Source: Lithospermum erythrorhizon
Lineage: Eukaryota > Streptophyta > Magnoliopsida > Boraginales > Boraginaceae
Direction of reading: 5' to 3'
DNA: 64,000 nucleotides
NCBI GenBank assembly: GCA_019722365.1
Contig: JADFUC010000114.1
Location: forward strand, 50,201 to 114,200
Both the position numbers and the translations under genes were made by a program. This document shows, in pieces, positions 12,298-24,363 of the stretch (positions within the stretch are counted from its first letter, which is position 1; each line of letters begins with the position of its first letter). The notes under the pieces were generated by a model. It searched no databases, was not told the DNA's origin, and worked only from the letters and a program-made list of their open reading frames with translations.

Positions 12298-13183
12298 CAC
12301 AAAATAATAATCTATTACAATGTATTTTATGTTAGAGCGACAACTGATATGGTCAGTAGTCTCCAGATATTATCATTAATATAGCAAGCTGAGCTGCTGA
12401 AATAGAATGCACATATTTTCAACAAATATCAAGCCAAGTCACCAGAAATTTATAGAAGTTAAAACCGATTATTCATCCCTCCGCATTTCGATCGAAGTCA
12501 CGTGGGGTCGCTTCATCGAAGATTGAGATTAAGGTTGCAACTTAGAAAAATACAAAAACCCGAGGTTAATCTTCTTGCAAGGCATCCGCCTAATCCGAAC
12601 CGGTCAAAATTGTGAATCGGGGCGTCAGAAGAGACATACAATCAAGACCAAGGGTAGAAAATCCACCCAAGAATGTAGAATGCGCTTAAGCAAAGAATCA
12701 TATGGACCACAAAAGGAGAACGACGGATTACGAGGCTTCGATCGATCGCATACGATGTTTGGCCTAAAGAAAGAAAGATATCGCAACGCCTAACCAAGCA
12801 ACGATACGAGGAGGATCGAGAAGCGGCTCAAGACTCGTAGATGATATTTGGAAGCCATGTGTGTTTGTAATACTGAGCATGTAGCATACCACGCTAATCA
12901 AGAGGTCTTTGATGTATTTATCCCATGACAGTAACAACCCACTGAATTACGCATTTCAACTCCTAGAAAATAACTAAGCTCACCAAGATCGGCTTAGAGA
13001 GAATTCTACATTCAATTTAGCAATAAAAGTTATCCAATAAAGACTTACAAGAACCCGTCACATCGATATCATCCACATATAAGAAAACATATTATTTTAG
13101 TACTTGAAAATATAAATACTAGAATCAGTCAGATTTTCCTCGAAAGCCATAGTCAAGGAGGTAGCTCAGATATTTGTTAAACT
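12298..13183 (-). pseudogene. Old minus-strand copia: C-terminal reverse transcriptase and RNase H
   Basis: Read on the minus strand from 13183 downward, pieces of the copia pol appear in order: the thumb region (YLSYLLDYGF), the catalytic YVDD box (FLYVDDIDVTGS, about 13088-13053), KYIKDLL (about 12915-12890), YAIDR (about 12740) and TSGFCIF (about 12565). Last come the RNase H helix around 12400 and the terminal 'I.IDYYFV' near 12310. Many frameshifts and stops separate them. The upstream half of the same gene lies at 17958-20060, displaced by the inner copia. The downstream end lies at 6722-6924, displaced by the MULE. Confidence 0.75.
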
Positions 13184-13531
13184 CGCTCAAATTTGCAAAC
13201 ACGATTTATAAAAATCACGGATGAAATTTACGTAATATAAGCTATATAATATAAGCCATATTATCTATTGGCATAAAATTACTTTTCAACAAACCAATAG
13301 AATTCTATGGCACAAAATAAGGATGCATATGTTATAAATAAGAATGCATGCATAATGTAGAATATAAGTGCAGAAAAAATAGTGTTATATAATATTTATG
13401 TCAGAATAAAATCTCTCAGAATCGAGCGCAGTTCTCTAATATTTGCTGTTTCTTTGTAACTTATATAAATAAATATATTATTCTATTTTTCGAGTATATA
13501 TATTATAAAAAAACCCATCTCGCTTTCCACA
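13184..13531 (+). repeat. 5' LTR of nested copia
   Basis: Direct partner of 17611-17957. The first bases are CGCTCAAATTTGC where the 3' LTR has TGTTAGAATTTGC, so the canonical TG is damaged. The AACTTATATAAATAAATATATT block near 13456-13480 is shared and could contain the TATA box. Confidence 0.75.
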
Positions 13532-13568
13532 AGCTGCACGAGCAAGCGTCGTATTCAGGAGAATAAAA

Positions 13569-14600
13569 ATGGCGAATATGATTCAACCATGTATTCAAAT
13601 TAACGACAACAAATTAAGGAATCGAGTATAAACGGCAATTTACCTGCTCTCATGATATCCGGGACGAGTTGAAAATGGATATACCGAGCCCGAAATTCAA
13701 AGTTCGAAGCAGCCTCTTCCAAAATGCCAGTGAACATCGCTAAGAGATTCTCGCAAAAAGGACAAGAAGGCATTATTTGCAATTTTTCAAGGTGTTGACG
13801 AATCAACCTTTGAAAAAATATCAGGAGTAGGAACATCCAAGGACGCATGGGAAATTTTACAAAGATCATTTCGCGGGTGTAAAAGCGGGGCTAAGGTACG
13901 ACTCCAAGTATTTCGAGGCGAATTTGAAAATCTAAAGATGAAAAGTTCAGAGAATATTAGTGAATATGTAACTCGTTTGAAAACGGTATCAAATGACGAA
14001 AAGAATGGGAGAATAAGTCAATTTAGATCGTATTTATAAGTTTTCTTCAAGTTCATTGACAAAAAAGCTCAATATGTCAGGATATCAATCGAGGAGTCAA
14101 AAGATTTATCTACAATTTTCGATTGATGAGCTTCAGGGGTTCTCTACAAAGACAATGAACAACGCATGAATCAATATGATGAAAACCATAATTTTGAGTA
14201 GCTGCAGTTAAAGATGTCTATTAGTGATAATTCAGCACTCGTAGTTACGCATGTTAAAGCAGGGTTTTAGAGGTGGTTCTCGCGGTGGACGAGGACATGC
14301 AAGACAACTATTTAATAGAGACCAGACAAATGAAAGCTTTCAGCCATCTAATCGTGGTAGAGGATTCAGAGGTCGAGGAAGAGGTGGTTTTCAACCACGA
14401 AGTGACAAGTCTCATATTCAATGTTATAATTGCAACAAGACTGGTCATTTCAGCTATGAATGTAGATCAAATCCCAGGGTGAAAGAAAGAAATCACTTTA
14501 CAACATTAGATAAAGAGAAAGATGACGGAGATGTCATATTCCTCACATATAAAGGAAATGAGGAATGCAACAAAAATGTTTGGTATCTTGACTCAGGTGC
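13569..14600 (+). pseudogene. Copia gag and start of protease
   Basis: The gag start ATGGCGAATATGATTCAACC lies 37 bp after the LTR; the frame breaks within 20 codons. The clean part is 14251-14616: an Arg/Gly-rich stretch followed by a CCHC zinc knuckle CYNCNKTGHFSYEC (about 14422-14463), which in this family binds RNA in the virus-like particle. At about 14580-14600 comes WYLDSGA, the active-site DSG of the aspartic protease, after which the frame ends. A G/R-rich nucleocapsid directly ahead of a fused protease is normal for copia. Confidence 0.8.
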
Positions 14601-14879
14601 CGCAATCATACGCTAAGGCCAAAAAGGAATTATTTACGTAGATAAATGGTGACGCTGCGGAGAAGTTACTTTGGTGACTAAAACTCCTGAAAAGGAAAAG
14701 TGTACACAATGATATTATTAAAGAACGGGTGATGGCGCATAAATGATGTTCATTATATATCCGCTTGAAAAGTAATACTACCGCCTCGTCAACTCAAGGA
14801 GAAAGGATACGACATGATGAGTGGACAATTCTCATAATCCAAAATCAAGTTCAAGAATTCATCAAGCACGCGAGATGAC

Positions 14880-17600
14880 AAAAGAACCATTTGTTCACAC
14901 TAACATGCAAACGATGCAGTAAAAGTAAAGCGAAGTCAGCCATTAAAAAATGACTGTGGTTATGGCATATGAAATTTCCAATGGATTTACCGGGTTTAAA
15001 ATTATTATCCAAAACAGCATTTATGCATTTGCTCCGCTGTAGTCAAATGAACCAAACCGGGCCATAAGTACGTTAAAGGAAAACATAGACAAAGTTTTCC
15101 TACCGGAAAATCATGCGCAGCAAGACGACCTCTAAATTGTTCATACATACCGGGTCCGCTCGATTAGGTATCATTTGGGGCGAATGTATAACATAACATT
15201 TATTGATGATTTTAGCAGAAAAGCTGGGTATATATTTTGAAAGAAAAGTAGAAGCTTTTGAAAATTCAAGGAGTTCAAACAATGGTGAAAAGCAAAGTTG
15301 GAAAATATTTAAAGACACTCGACGATATGAGAGAATATACTTCTCAAACCAGCCTTTTGTACAACTCATGAATCAATCATCGCTGATAACGCCATATACC
15401 CACAAACGTAATGGTGTTGCGTAAGTTAGGGCCAATCGCACTATTCTTGACATAAAGAAGGAGCATGATAGTGAAAAGCGCATGCCAAGAACATTTGGGT
15501 CAGCTCGCCTTATGTGTCAGTTTATTTGTCAATCGATGTCCAACAAAAAGTTGTCAAATACAAGACTCCAAATGAAAGCATGGAGCTGAACCAAACCACG
15601 CTGCACATATCAATTTTTGGGTATTGCATATGCACATATTCCCGATCAAAACGAAGAAAAAAAGTGGATGACAAAGGCGAAAATGCATTCATCGGATACA
15701 GACAAAGTTAAGCAAAGCGTACAAACCTCTATAATCCAAACGACAAAGAAGTTAATTATCTCGTGATGTCAATTAATAAAATGTGCATTACTGAGATGGA
15801 GCGATGAAGAAAGGAATATTGCGGTGTCTATTTTTAACGATGATTTATTTAATGGCTGAATTTCAACATGGAAGATGGTGGAAATGATGATCCTACTCCT
15901 CCACCAAGTCCGAATCAACAAACTCCCCAATCAACACCAACGACGACAAGAAATAGCAACATCAGCGGTAGCAACAGTAATAGTTCAAGGAGAGCACCAA
16001 GAAATATGAGAAACCTGGATGAAATTTATGACTCAACAAGTCCGATAAGAAATTTTGATTATTCATTATTTTGTTTAATGGCAGAATGTGATTCAAAGAA
16101 TATCTGAGGAAGCAAGGAAGAAAGTAAATGAAATAACGCTAATGGATGCAGTTAAATTGATGCAATCAAGAAGAATGATACTTGGGAACTTAAGAAAATC
16201 TTCCGTATGAATACGCAATAGGTTTTAAACGTCTACAAAGACAAAGACAAATCAGTTAAGGAAAAGTTGAAAAGTACAAGGGTGCGCCGGTCGCTAAAGG
16301 TTGGCAAGGTGAATATGGCATTGACTATGACGAGGTATTTGCTCCAGCTAAAGAGTTGATACCATTAGACTCTTACAAAGAATTAGCCAAAATCAATGGA
16401 AAATTTATCAAATGGATGTGAAGTCCATTCCTAAATGGGTATCTCGACGAAGAAGTCTACATTGAATAACCACTGCGATATATTCATCAAGGCCAAGAAG
16501 ATAAAGTCTATCGACTAAAAGAAAAAGTATCAGATGGATTAAGCAGTCATGTAGCTGAACACAAGTGGTTTATGAATACTTTCGTAAGAACGGCTTTGTG
16601 AAAGAGTCCATACAGCATGCTCTTTACATAAAAAAATCAGGGGAGATATGATGATAATTTGTTTATACGTGATGACATGATTTTATCGGAACAACCCCGT
16701 ATTGCCCAATGCAGTTTAAGAAAATAATGACCGATGAATTTGAAATGACAGATATTGGTCAAATGTCTTACTTTCTGGAGTCAAGCCTATGTAATAAAAA
16801 TGGGATCTTTATATCACAAACAAAATATGCAAAGCAAATACTAAGTAAGTTTAGAATGAAAGAGTGTAAACCGGTAAGCACACCACCGAAGTAGGAAATC
16901 TAAGCTAACTACTCAACAAAAGAGTCGGGTAAATCCACATTGCTCAAAAGTCTAGTTGTGCCGAGGTATCTGGGACTTTACTCGCCCGTATATTATGTAT
17001 GCAGTTGGACTAGTAAGCAGGTACATGGAGAAACCTAAGCAAGATCACTTCATCGCAGCAAAAAGAATTCTAAGATATATCAAAGGTACATTGAATGATG
17101 GTTTATTTTACACACACTCTAAAAGTGTAAAATTAGTTGGATATTCAGACAGCGACTACGGTGGAGATATTGATGATGGAAAAAGCACTTCAGGATATGC
17201 TTTTCATATTGGTTCAGCGATTTTTTCATGGTCATCAAAGAAACAACAAACGCTGTTCTCTCAAATACGTGAAGTTCGAGTATAAGTGTATGCCAGCAAA
17301 GACGACATGTCAAGCTACGCCAAGTTAAGCTACATATTAAATGAGTTAAATCTAGCAAAGGAAGGTCCAATTCCGATTTATGTAGATAACAAATCTGCTA
17401 TTTCACTTGCAAAAAATCCAGTGTCACACAGTCGAAGCAAGCATATAAACATTAAATATCATTTCATTCGAGAACAAGTAAACAACAAGATCGCTGGAAT
17501 CATGCATCAGAATCGAAGAACAATTAGCCGATATTTTTACAAAGCCTTTGAAGACAGAGGTGTTTCAGACTTTAAAAGAGAAGCTTGGAATGCAAAGTCA
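14880..17600 (+). pseudogene. Copia pol: integrase, reverse transcriptase, RNase H
   Basis: The integrase core is recognisable from the zinc-binding start (LWHMKFP, about 14951) through MYNITFIDDFSRK (about 15186-15225) to TPYTHKRNGVA (about 15390-15421). A Pro/Ser/Thr/Asn linker (15868-16107) joins it to the reverse transcriptase. KGWQGEYGIDYDEVFAP lies near 16299-16344, and the YVDD-equivalent box near 16660-16690 is damaged. Connection-domain open frames lie at 16709-16894 and 16956-17285 (YSDSDYGGD, KSTSGYAF). RNase H is in 17286-17603 (IPIYVDNKSAISLAKNP, SRSKHINIKYHFIRE). Domain order is copia, not gypsy. At least eight breaks separate the segments, so it is inactive as written, though the individual blocks are well conserved. 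Confidence 0.85.
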
Positions 17601-17610
17601 TGAGGGGGAG

Positions 17611-17957
17611 TGTTAGAATTTGCAAACACGATTTATAAAAAATTGATGGATGAAATTGGATGAATATAAGCCATATATTATCTATCAAGTAATAAAATTA
17701 TTTTCTGTGTAAACCAGTAGAATTCTATAACAAAATAAGTGATGCATATGTTATAAATACTTAATGCATGCATAATGTAGAATATATGCAGAGAAAAATA
17801 GTAAGAGAGATAATATTTATAAATAGAATAAAATCTCCAGGTAATCGAGCAAAGCAGCTCTTGTAATATTGTTGTCTTCTTGTAACTTATATAAATAAAT
17901 ATATTATTCTATTTTTCAGTATATATATTATAAAAAACCCATCTCAAGCTTCCAACA
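17611..17957 (+). repeat. 3' LTR of nested copia
   Basis: Begins TGTTAG directly after the polypurine tract and ends CCAACA. The same 5'-to-3' block order as 13184-13531, with scattered short indels. Confidence 0.82.
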
Positions 17958-20060
17958 AAACCAAGCCTTTGGGCCTTGCTTTCAACCCATAGAAAGATCT
18001 CTTTAGCAAATAATGTCAGTTGAGATAATCTAGATGACAAAACCTCGTGAGGTGCCTACTTAGAACTGCCTATGATAATCTACTATTCAAGAAAGCATTT
18101 TTAACATCTAATTGTCGGTCGTAATTCACTCTGTTAGATAAGACTACGCTAAAACAACCGATAGTCGCCGGTTTTACCACCGAGAGACTGCTTTTTAAAA
18201 TCAATTTCATATTATTATTTAAACTCGAGCCACTTAGCCAAATTGCACTGGCCAATGGAACCATACGGATATATTTCCACCGAAACACCCATTTTCACCC
18301 AATGCGGTTATGTGACGAATTTGGAGGAACACGCCCCATGTCCGACATGAATTAAGGTTGTATATTCCTCTCGACAATGCACATGATATGAATCGATGTA
18401 AAATACAAAAAGGTAGAATCTCGCTTAAAAGTTCCGGCTTTACTTCAGCGATCATGTTATGGCTTCAGAAAGCACGGGCATTAAGGTACGATTACGTTTG
18501 GATGGCATGATACGATGCGCATTTTAACTAGAAGGTGAAAACTATTAATTGAAGAGGGAGATAAAGTGATTTAAGAATTAGAGGAGAAATAGGATTAGAG
18601 AAAGAGAAACACAGAGTTGTTTCATGAATTACATAAGTGAGTTAAGATTGAAGTGAGGCGGTTGGAGTAAAGAGTACGACGGGGAGATATGAGGGAAGAT
18701 TGTGTTATGATTGGATAAGTGGTGGTTGTGAGAGTGGGATCATTGTTTGTATGGAATATAAGAGAGTCGGAGATTTGGAAGTAGAATTTGGTAGTATTGA
18801 TATGGAAAAACTTCTTCTAATAAAAAGTGAACATGTCTGTAAATCCAGCATTCAATCACTTTCAGATCGTAGCAACGATATCCTTTATGAATCGAAAAAC
18901 GCAAGAACAAACAAGGCAACATCTAGTTGATACTTAGACATCATTAGTTTAGCGAGACTGAATACCAGAGACAATCAAATATTTTAATAAGTGAATAATT
19001 AGGGTCTCGCATTTTTTTAGCAGCCTTATGATGGTTGTTTTAGGTTTAAGGATTTGACGGTAGTTTGTTGACGGTGATAGATAGCATAATTAAGAGTCTC
19101 AATGTAATGAAGAAGGTAGCCGTGATTGGAAAGAACAACCAACAAATTTTATCAACTATATGCATGTGCTTTTCTTTAGCAATCCCTGCCTCGTTAGGGA
19201 ATTCCGGTGACACGAATAACGAAAAGCACGCCATGAAGCCAAGCAAGTGTTCAAGCTTATGAAATTTCCTCCTCATCTCGCCTCGGAAGGCGGTCACCAT
19301 AATATGAATATATTTAATCACAGATGAAATCGAGTGAACGTAAGAGTGTGTTTCTGATCGCTGAGAGGATAAGCCCATGTATACGAGTATATGCATCAAT
19401 AAAGACCACATAATATTTAAAACCGTAAAAAGTAATTTTATCTTTTTGAGATTCTACACATTAGAATAAATTAACCGAAAAGGAATTGAAAGATTTTATT
19501 TCAATTAGAAAATGAAAGTTTGACATGTTTACCAACCCGACAAACATTACAATGAGAATCGATTGAGTGTTACAATTAATCAACTTATTAACTAATCTTA
19601 GCTAAAATATTAGAGTTTGGACGCCTAATCTTCTATGCCGAAGTCAGATGAAATAAGAAACAGAATGGGGCCGGCCGCGAAAACTCGAACAGCTTGAAAT
19701 GCAAAATGGATATAAGGACTACTACTGAGCGACGTAGAAGTTGTTATGGTCTTCTTCTGATCCTTCACAATGAAATCGATGTTAAGAACTCGACTTATGC
19801 ATTATTATCAATAAAAAGTTTATGGAGCAAAAGGAGATTCTTTAAGACACGCACATAAAAGACATCTTTAAGAAGCAACGGAGACATGTTTAAGCGAATA
19901 GCACGCCTCTTATAATGTTTGATCGATAACAACGTAGCCATTACCAACCATTACATAAGAGAGCTACGATATGGAATTAGAGAATGTTGAATAGACGACC
20001 ACATGTCATGTGTACACTTGCACCACTATCCGGATTTCTATCTTATTATCGCCATAGTAA
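17958..20060 (-). pseudogene. Old minus-strand copia: protease, integrase, N-terminal reverse transcriptase
   Basis: On the minus strand from about 20040 downward: a protease site reading DSGAS.HMTC, the integrase zinc domain (HCNVCRVGKHVKLSF, about 19560-19515), and the integrase core in the open frame 19411-19046 with SQRSETHSYVHSI and PEFPNEAGIAKEKHMHIVD. The reverse transcriptase N-terminus follows (YDRQLDVKNAFLN in 18288-18070), then SFYGLKARPK near 17990. The gene stops there because the plus-strand copia inserted at 17957/17962; it resumes at 13183. Gag and the 5' LTR should lie above 20060 but I could not recognise them. This is the oldest element of the left half by nesting order. 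Confidence 0.75.
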
Positions 20061-20380
20061 CAAAAGATAAACTAACATATTACACAAAACGTGTGTCCAT
20101 AGACTACAACTTCTAACTTATTTCATATATACTCCATTATGAATCTCGCATGTATACATACAAAGGGTGGACTAGGGGAAGAGTAACGGCATTCGCAACC
20201 CTCCTTCTCGCCAATTTTTTTGAAAAATGTACGCTTACTATCAAAATTCACATTTTTTCCCAAAAATTATCTCGTTCGGCCCCCTCATTATTTTTACACC
20301 GAACAATGTTAATATGGTGCTCGTGAAATTATTTCAACCCCTTGTTGCCAAGGCGATGCTTGAGGAAGTCTCATTTAGGG
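20061..20380. other. Intergenic DNA between the old copia and the methyltransferase gene
   Basis: No open frame or clear repeat. It may include the lost gag and 5' LTR of the minus-strand copia. A polypyrimidine/CG-containing patch at 20200-20225 is the only distinctive feature. Confidence 0.4.
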
Positions 20381-20830
20381 CAAATAGTCATTTCATGCAA
20401 TTTTGACACTATTTCGGTGTGTCTTTAGTAAGTCCCTTTATAGGCATACTGGAACAGTGTTAAAAATATATAAAATGACTATTTTTCCCTTGAGTGAAAC
20501 TTTCTCAAACACTAAACATGAAAATAGAGGATTAAAATAGTAATTTCATACCAATTTTATTTACTGTTTTGGTGTGCTTTTAGCACTAGTGGTATTTAGT
20601 CCTAGTAGTCCCGAGGGACAAAAGCACCCAAGGAGTGTGGACACTATGAACGATTATTTGCTTCCTAAATAAACTTCCTCAAATACTACAAGCATAAATA
20701 AGGGCCTAAACAGTAATTTCATACCGTTTTTAACACTGTTTCAAGTGTATTTGATGAAATTTATTTGAAGTAAAATAATCATTTCATTACTTTATAATAT
20801 TGTTTCGGTCTGAATTTAGTGCTACTCTAG
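20381..20830. repeat. Four degenerate copies of a ~48-bp motif upstream of the methyltransferase gene
   Basis: A pattern of the form TAGTNATTTCATNCC..TTT..ACTGTTTCGGTGTG.TTTAG recurs at about 20384-20430, 20537-20585, 20711-20755 and 20775-20823. Stretches between copies 1-2 and 2-3 are also related (AAACTTTCTCAAA versus AAACTTCCTCAAA). The last copy ends about 130 bp ahead of the start codon, so this forms the promoter-proximal region. Origin unknown; it could be a decayed tandem repeat or nested small elements. Confidence 0.6.
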
Positions 20831-20954
20831 CACCCATGTAGTGTATGTTAGTGTATAGTACTGTTCTCGTCCAAGAACTCCATCATCATCAACAACAAGA
20901 TCCAAATACACAAATCCTCCATTTTTCTTACTCATCACAAAAAGCACAATCTTG

Positions 20955-23511
20955 ATGGCAAATGCCTGGAGAAGAGGCCAACCCACAACAGCTTTATCCC
21001 CCAAAAACATCCTCCTCTTCATCTCCACTTCACTCCTTTTATTAACCTTCCTCTATCTTGCTTCCCAAACCCAAATCCCTTCTCCTAAACTCACCCAAAA
21101 AGTCCCAATCTTTAACCCAAAAATCCAACCTTTTGATTGTTTCACTTCACCCCAAGCTCACCCTGTAATAGCCAATGTTGTTGAAGGAATTAAATACCCT
21201 TTTTTATTCTCTTTATCAGATTTTGGAAATTTGCCTGAAAAACCCCATAAGAATATAGTGAGGACTCTTAAGGGTAAGCCTTTTAGGAAGCCTGATATAT
21301 CTGAAACAGTTCAAGATTTGATGGAGAAGTGGAGGAAAGAGGGTAAAGATGGGATCTTCATTGACATTGGGGCTAATGTGGGTATGGCTTCATTTGCAGC
21401 TGCTGTGATGGGGTTTAGGGTTTTGGCTTTTGAGCCTGTTTTTGAGAATTTGCAGAAGATTTGTGAAGGGGTTTACTTTAATAGGGTTGGGGAGTTGATC
21501 CAGGTCTTTGAGGCTGCTGCTTCGGATCATATGGGGAATATCACATTTCATAAGGTATTTAAATTAAATCATTTATGTTTCAGTATGTTATATGATGTTG
21601 TTAGTACACCCTTTGTTCCAATTTGAAAAGGGAGGTTTCGATATTTGTTAAATTGAGGGAGAATGGTTTGAGATGCTATGGTAGTCAAAGATGCATGTAA
21701 AGCTATAGGTAGATCGAAGAAGAGTTGGTGGAGACGATGTCAAAGTACCTAGAGTTCATCAGCTTAATAGTAAGGATGAACCAATATAGGGCTAATTTGA
21801 GACATCATATTTCATATAGCCGACCCAGTTAGTCTAAATGATTGAAAAGTAGGTTGAAGGAGATACAATTTTGGGAATTGAAAAGAAGGAAAACGTGTGT
21901 TAAATTGTTAATGGGGGTAGTAATATGATATGGTTGCTTGTAATTTATACGTAGTAGTGAATTGGATATATATACATTTTAATATGTCAAGAGTATGTAA
22001 TCAATTGTATGTCAAATAATAGAGAGCCTAAGTTACATCTTTGGCTCAATTTTTATGCGTGGACTAGTTGAAATGATATATACAAAAATGGTAATGATAA
22101 GGGTTTACAAAACCGGATTTGGAGACAAGGGTTTACATCTGATTTAGTTGTTGATTACAAACAAGATATTATCTAGTGGCTTTACAAAACCAAATCTGGA
22201 GATAAGGGTTTCTTCAAACTGATTACTTTAGACCAGACTACCAGAGTAATAATGAACTGTTAAGAGTACTTTAATTTGCATTGGTGAGATTGCTCTTTAA
22301 GATATAGAATGAGAAAGTTTGATGGTTCAACGAAATTACCTTTGCACTCTTGGTTTAGGCTTACTATCGAGGAGAAGAAGGGTGCCTTTTTATTGTTTCA
22401 GACCCTGATTTCTCTTATTGAACACTAATCTAATTTGGAGCGGTAGCTTTATCTCTGTAAGTGTATTAAATACTCCGGAGTAATTTATAATTGTGAGAAT
22501 ATGAGGACAGATGCTGGATTCTTCATATTGGCATCTTAACTGCATTGGCTTTCCATTTGAGTGACTTTCTGCAGTTGAACATTTATTGTAGTATTATCAA
22601 TAAAACTTTCTCGAAAATGGTTCTTTGCATCGCTAACACTCTTTGGCTAACAATTGTATTTAGTGAAACAATGATTTTCTAAAAGTAATTACATGCCTCA
22701 ATAACTGTCCGCATGTGCTCTTTGACTTTGCAGCAAGCTATAATCTACTAACCTTGATATTCCCTTGCTGGAAATTTCTGTATGATGATTTACTATTTTT
22801 TCTGCATGCTCCGGTTTCATGTTGTACCTTGCTCTTAAGTGTGCTGCATGTGCTTGCTTTTGTCCTCATGCAATGGATTGACACGTTCTAGTCTTTCGCT
22901 TTTCTCGGTTAAACATAAACTTTTATGAAGGCAGATGATAAGTGTTTTTATATTTGTCATTCTATTCATTATGTAAATATTTATTTGAAACTTTATTTAC
23001 CAATCATGTAGTAGTGCTATTAATGTCATATCTATTTATGTGGATCTGATGTGCTATTTCTGTATTCTACTGAAATAGTTCTTTTCTCTCAAATATCTCC
23101 TTTTCCTAATCTTGTGCTCCTTTAATACCTCCTAACACTTTCTCGTTTTGCTAGTTGGTTGGTCGGCTAGACAACAGTGCAGTCTCAGCCACTGGTGCTA
23201 AGTTGGCATTCAAGTCTAATGAAGAGATCGCAGTTCAAGTGAAAACCATTCCTCTGGATGAGGTAATCGGAGAGGAAGAGCCAGTGCTTCTGCTCAAGAT
23301 AGATGTCCAGGGGTGGGAGTATCATGTACTCAAGGGAGCGTCAAAGTTATTATCAAGAAAGAAAGGTGAAGCACCTTACATAATTTATGAAGAAGACGAG
23401 CGATTATTACAAGCTAGCAACAGCAGTGCTAAAGAGATCCGTGACTATCTTCACAAAATGGGGTACGACCATTGCACACAGCATGGCACAGATGCACATT
23501 GCACCAAATGA
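20955..23511 (+). CDS. FkbM-type methyltransferase family protein, membrane-anchored (2 exons)
   Basis: Exon 1 is 20955-21554 (ATG to AAG|GTATTT) and exon 2 is 23155-23511, after a TTTTGCTAG acceptor; both introns ends are in phase 0 and give 318 residues. The start is the first in-frame ATG; position is certain to about one base. A single hydrophobic helix at residues 18-37 behind a basic N-terminus predicts a type II membrane protein, perhaps in the Golgi or ER. The S-adenosylmethionine-binding loop is IDIGANVG (136-143), followed by AFEP (158-161). The FkbM hallmark LLKIDVQGWEYHVLKGA is at 246-262. The junction falls inside the domain and the residues flow across it, so no exon seems missing. 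Bacterial FkbM enzymes O-methylate sugars or polyketides. The plant substrate is unknown; methylation of a glycan is only inference. Coding sequence is free of frameshifts, unlike the surrounding elements. Confidence 0.9.
21555..23154 (+). other. 1.6-kb intron of the methyltransferase gene
   Basis: GT...AG borders (GTATTTAAAT at the start, TTTTGCTAG at the end), AT/T-rich throughout. No transposon homology or coding capacity recognised inside. Reading through the donor would add only 24 codons before a stop at 21626. Confidence 0.85.
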
Positions 23512-24363
23512 ACTACTTTGTGCATTCAGAGAATTGCGCCATTGTCTGAGCATAAACAGCCGTAATGAACCGAATGAATCCAGATTGTTGAATATGTTAG
23601 AAGATCTTGATAGTGATCTCCCAACTAGTGAAAAGGGCATTTCGCCAAGCTTCAACACTCGAGTCCTAGCTTGCTAATATATTTTTCGGTGGAGTAATTA
23701 GCTTGCTAATATAGTAAACAGCTTGGTAGTTGCAGGAGAATTGAGATAGTTAATTCATTTTTTAGGATTTTCATATGATTGGATGCACAATGTACATTAG
23801 ATTGCCATCATTGCTTCTCCATTATTCCAGTCTCACCATATCCAGAGGTTTTTATTTTATTCTGTCAATTATGTTTCTGCCACTGATGGTTCCATTTATT
23901 TGGCCGTACTGTGGTTTGGTTGTAATAATCCTGATTGTAAACCTTAAATAGTGTCATCTTGCTAAAAAATTCAACTAATAATCCCTCGTCTTAAAATTTA
24001 TCGTACTAAATTTATTATACCTCTACCAGATCATTTCTTAATGCAACTTTTTCTAATTTGTCTCTTCAAATTTTTTTTAGCTTAATTGATTTGTCTCATT
24101 CTATTTTCATTTTTATTGGTTGAGAAAAACTATAAACACAATTTTAGTAAGTAAATGTAACGAACATGACACCCTTTTTGGGACTTGGCAGTTGGTTCAT
24201 TCCAAAAGAGAAGTTAAGAAGATAAAGCCTACATCACTGCCTCCAATATTTAATAAACAAAAATGAAAGGTTTTTCTTTCCTGAAATGCTCGGTTTTGGT
24301 TTCTTTAAGTGTTGACATTATCATCTTCTGGCCAATTTGCCCCTTCACCAAATTGGTAGATCC
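23512..24363. other. Shared 3' intergenic region of two convergent genes
   Basis: Holds the 3' ends of the plus-strand methyltransferase gene and the minus-strand plastid-protein gene. The direct repeat TTAGCTTGCTAATAT at about 23667-23682 and 23699-23713 is visible just after the first gene. An AT-rich segment at about 23990-24130 with GTCTCATTCTATTTTCAT resembles Stowaway-type MITE remnants, but I cannot define ends. Confidence 0.5.

Larger units (their letters stand above)
13184..17957 (+). mobile_element. Ty1/copia retrotransposon nested in the older copia
   Basis: LTRs of 348 bp (13184-13531) and 347 bp (17611-17957) flank a copia-ordered interior: gag, CCHC knuckle, protease, integrase, reverse transcriptase, RNase H. 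A perfect polypurine tract (GAGGGGGAG, 17602-17610) touches the 3' LTR. The five-base flanks AAACT (13179-13183) and AAACC (17958-17962) are a slightly mutated target duplication. They lie inside the tryptophan-phenylalanine codons of the minus-strand host element's reverse transcriptase. The primer-binding region after the 5' LTR (13532-13550) is degenerate but keeps GAGCAAGCGTCGTATTC before the gag start. Confidence 0.85.

Noticed and set aside
20822..21028. Minus-strand open frame over the methyltransferase start
   Set aside because: Shadow of exon 1 and the promoter region; the plus strand has the real signal.
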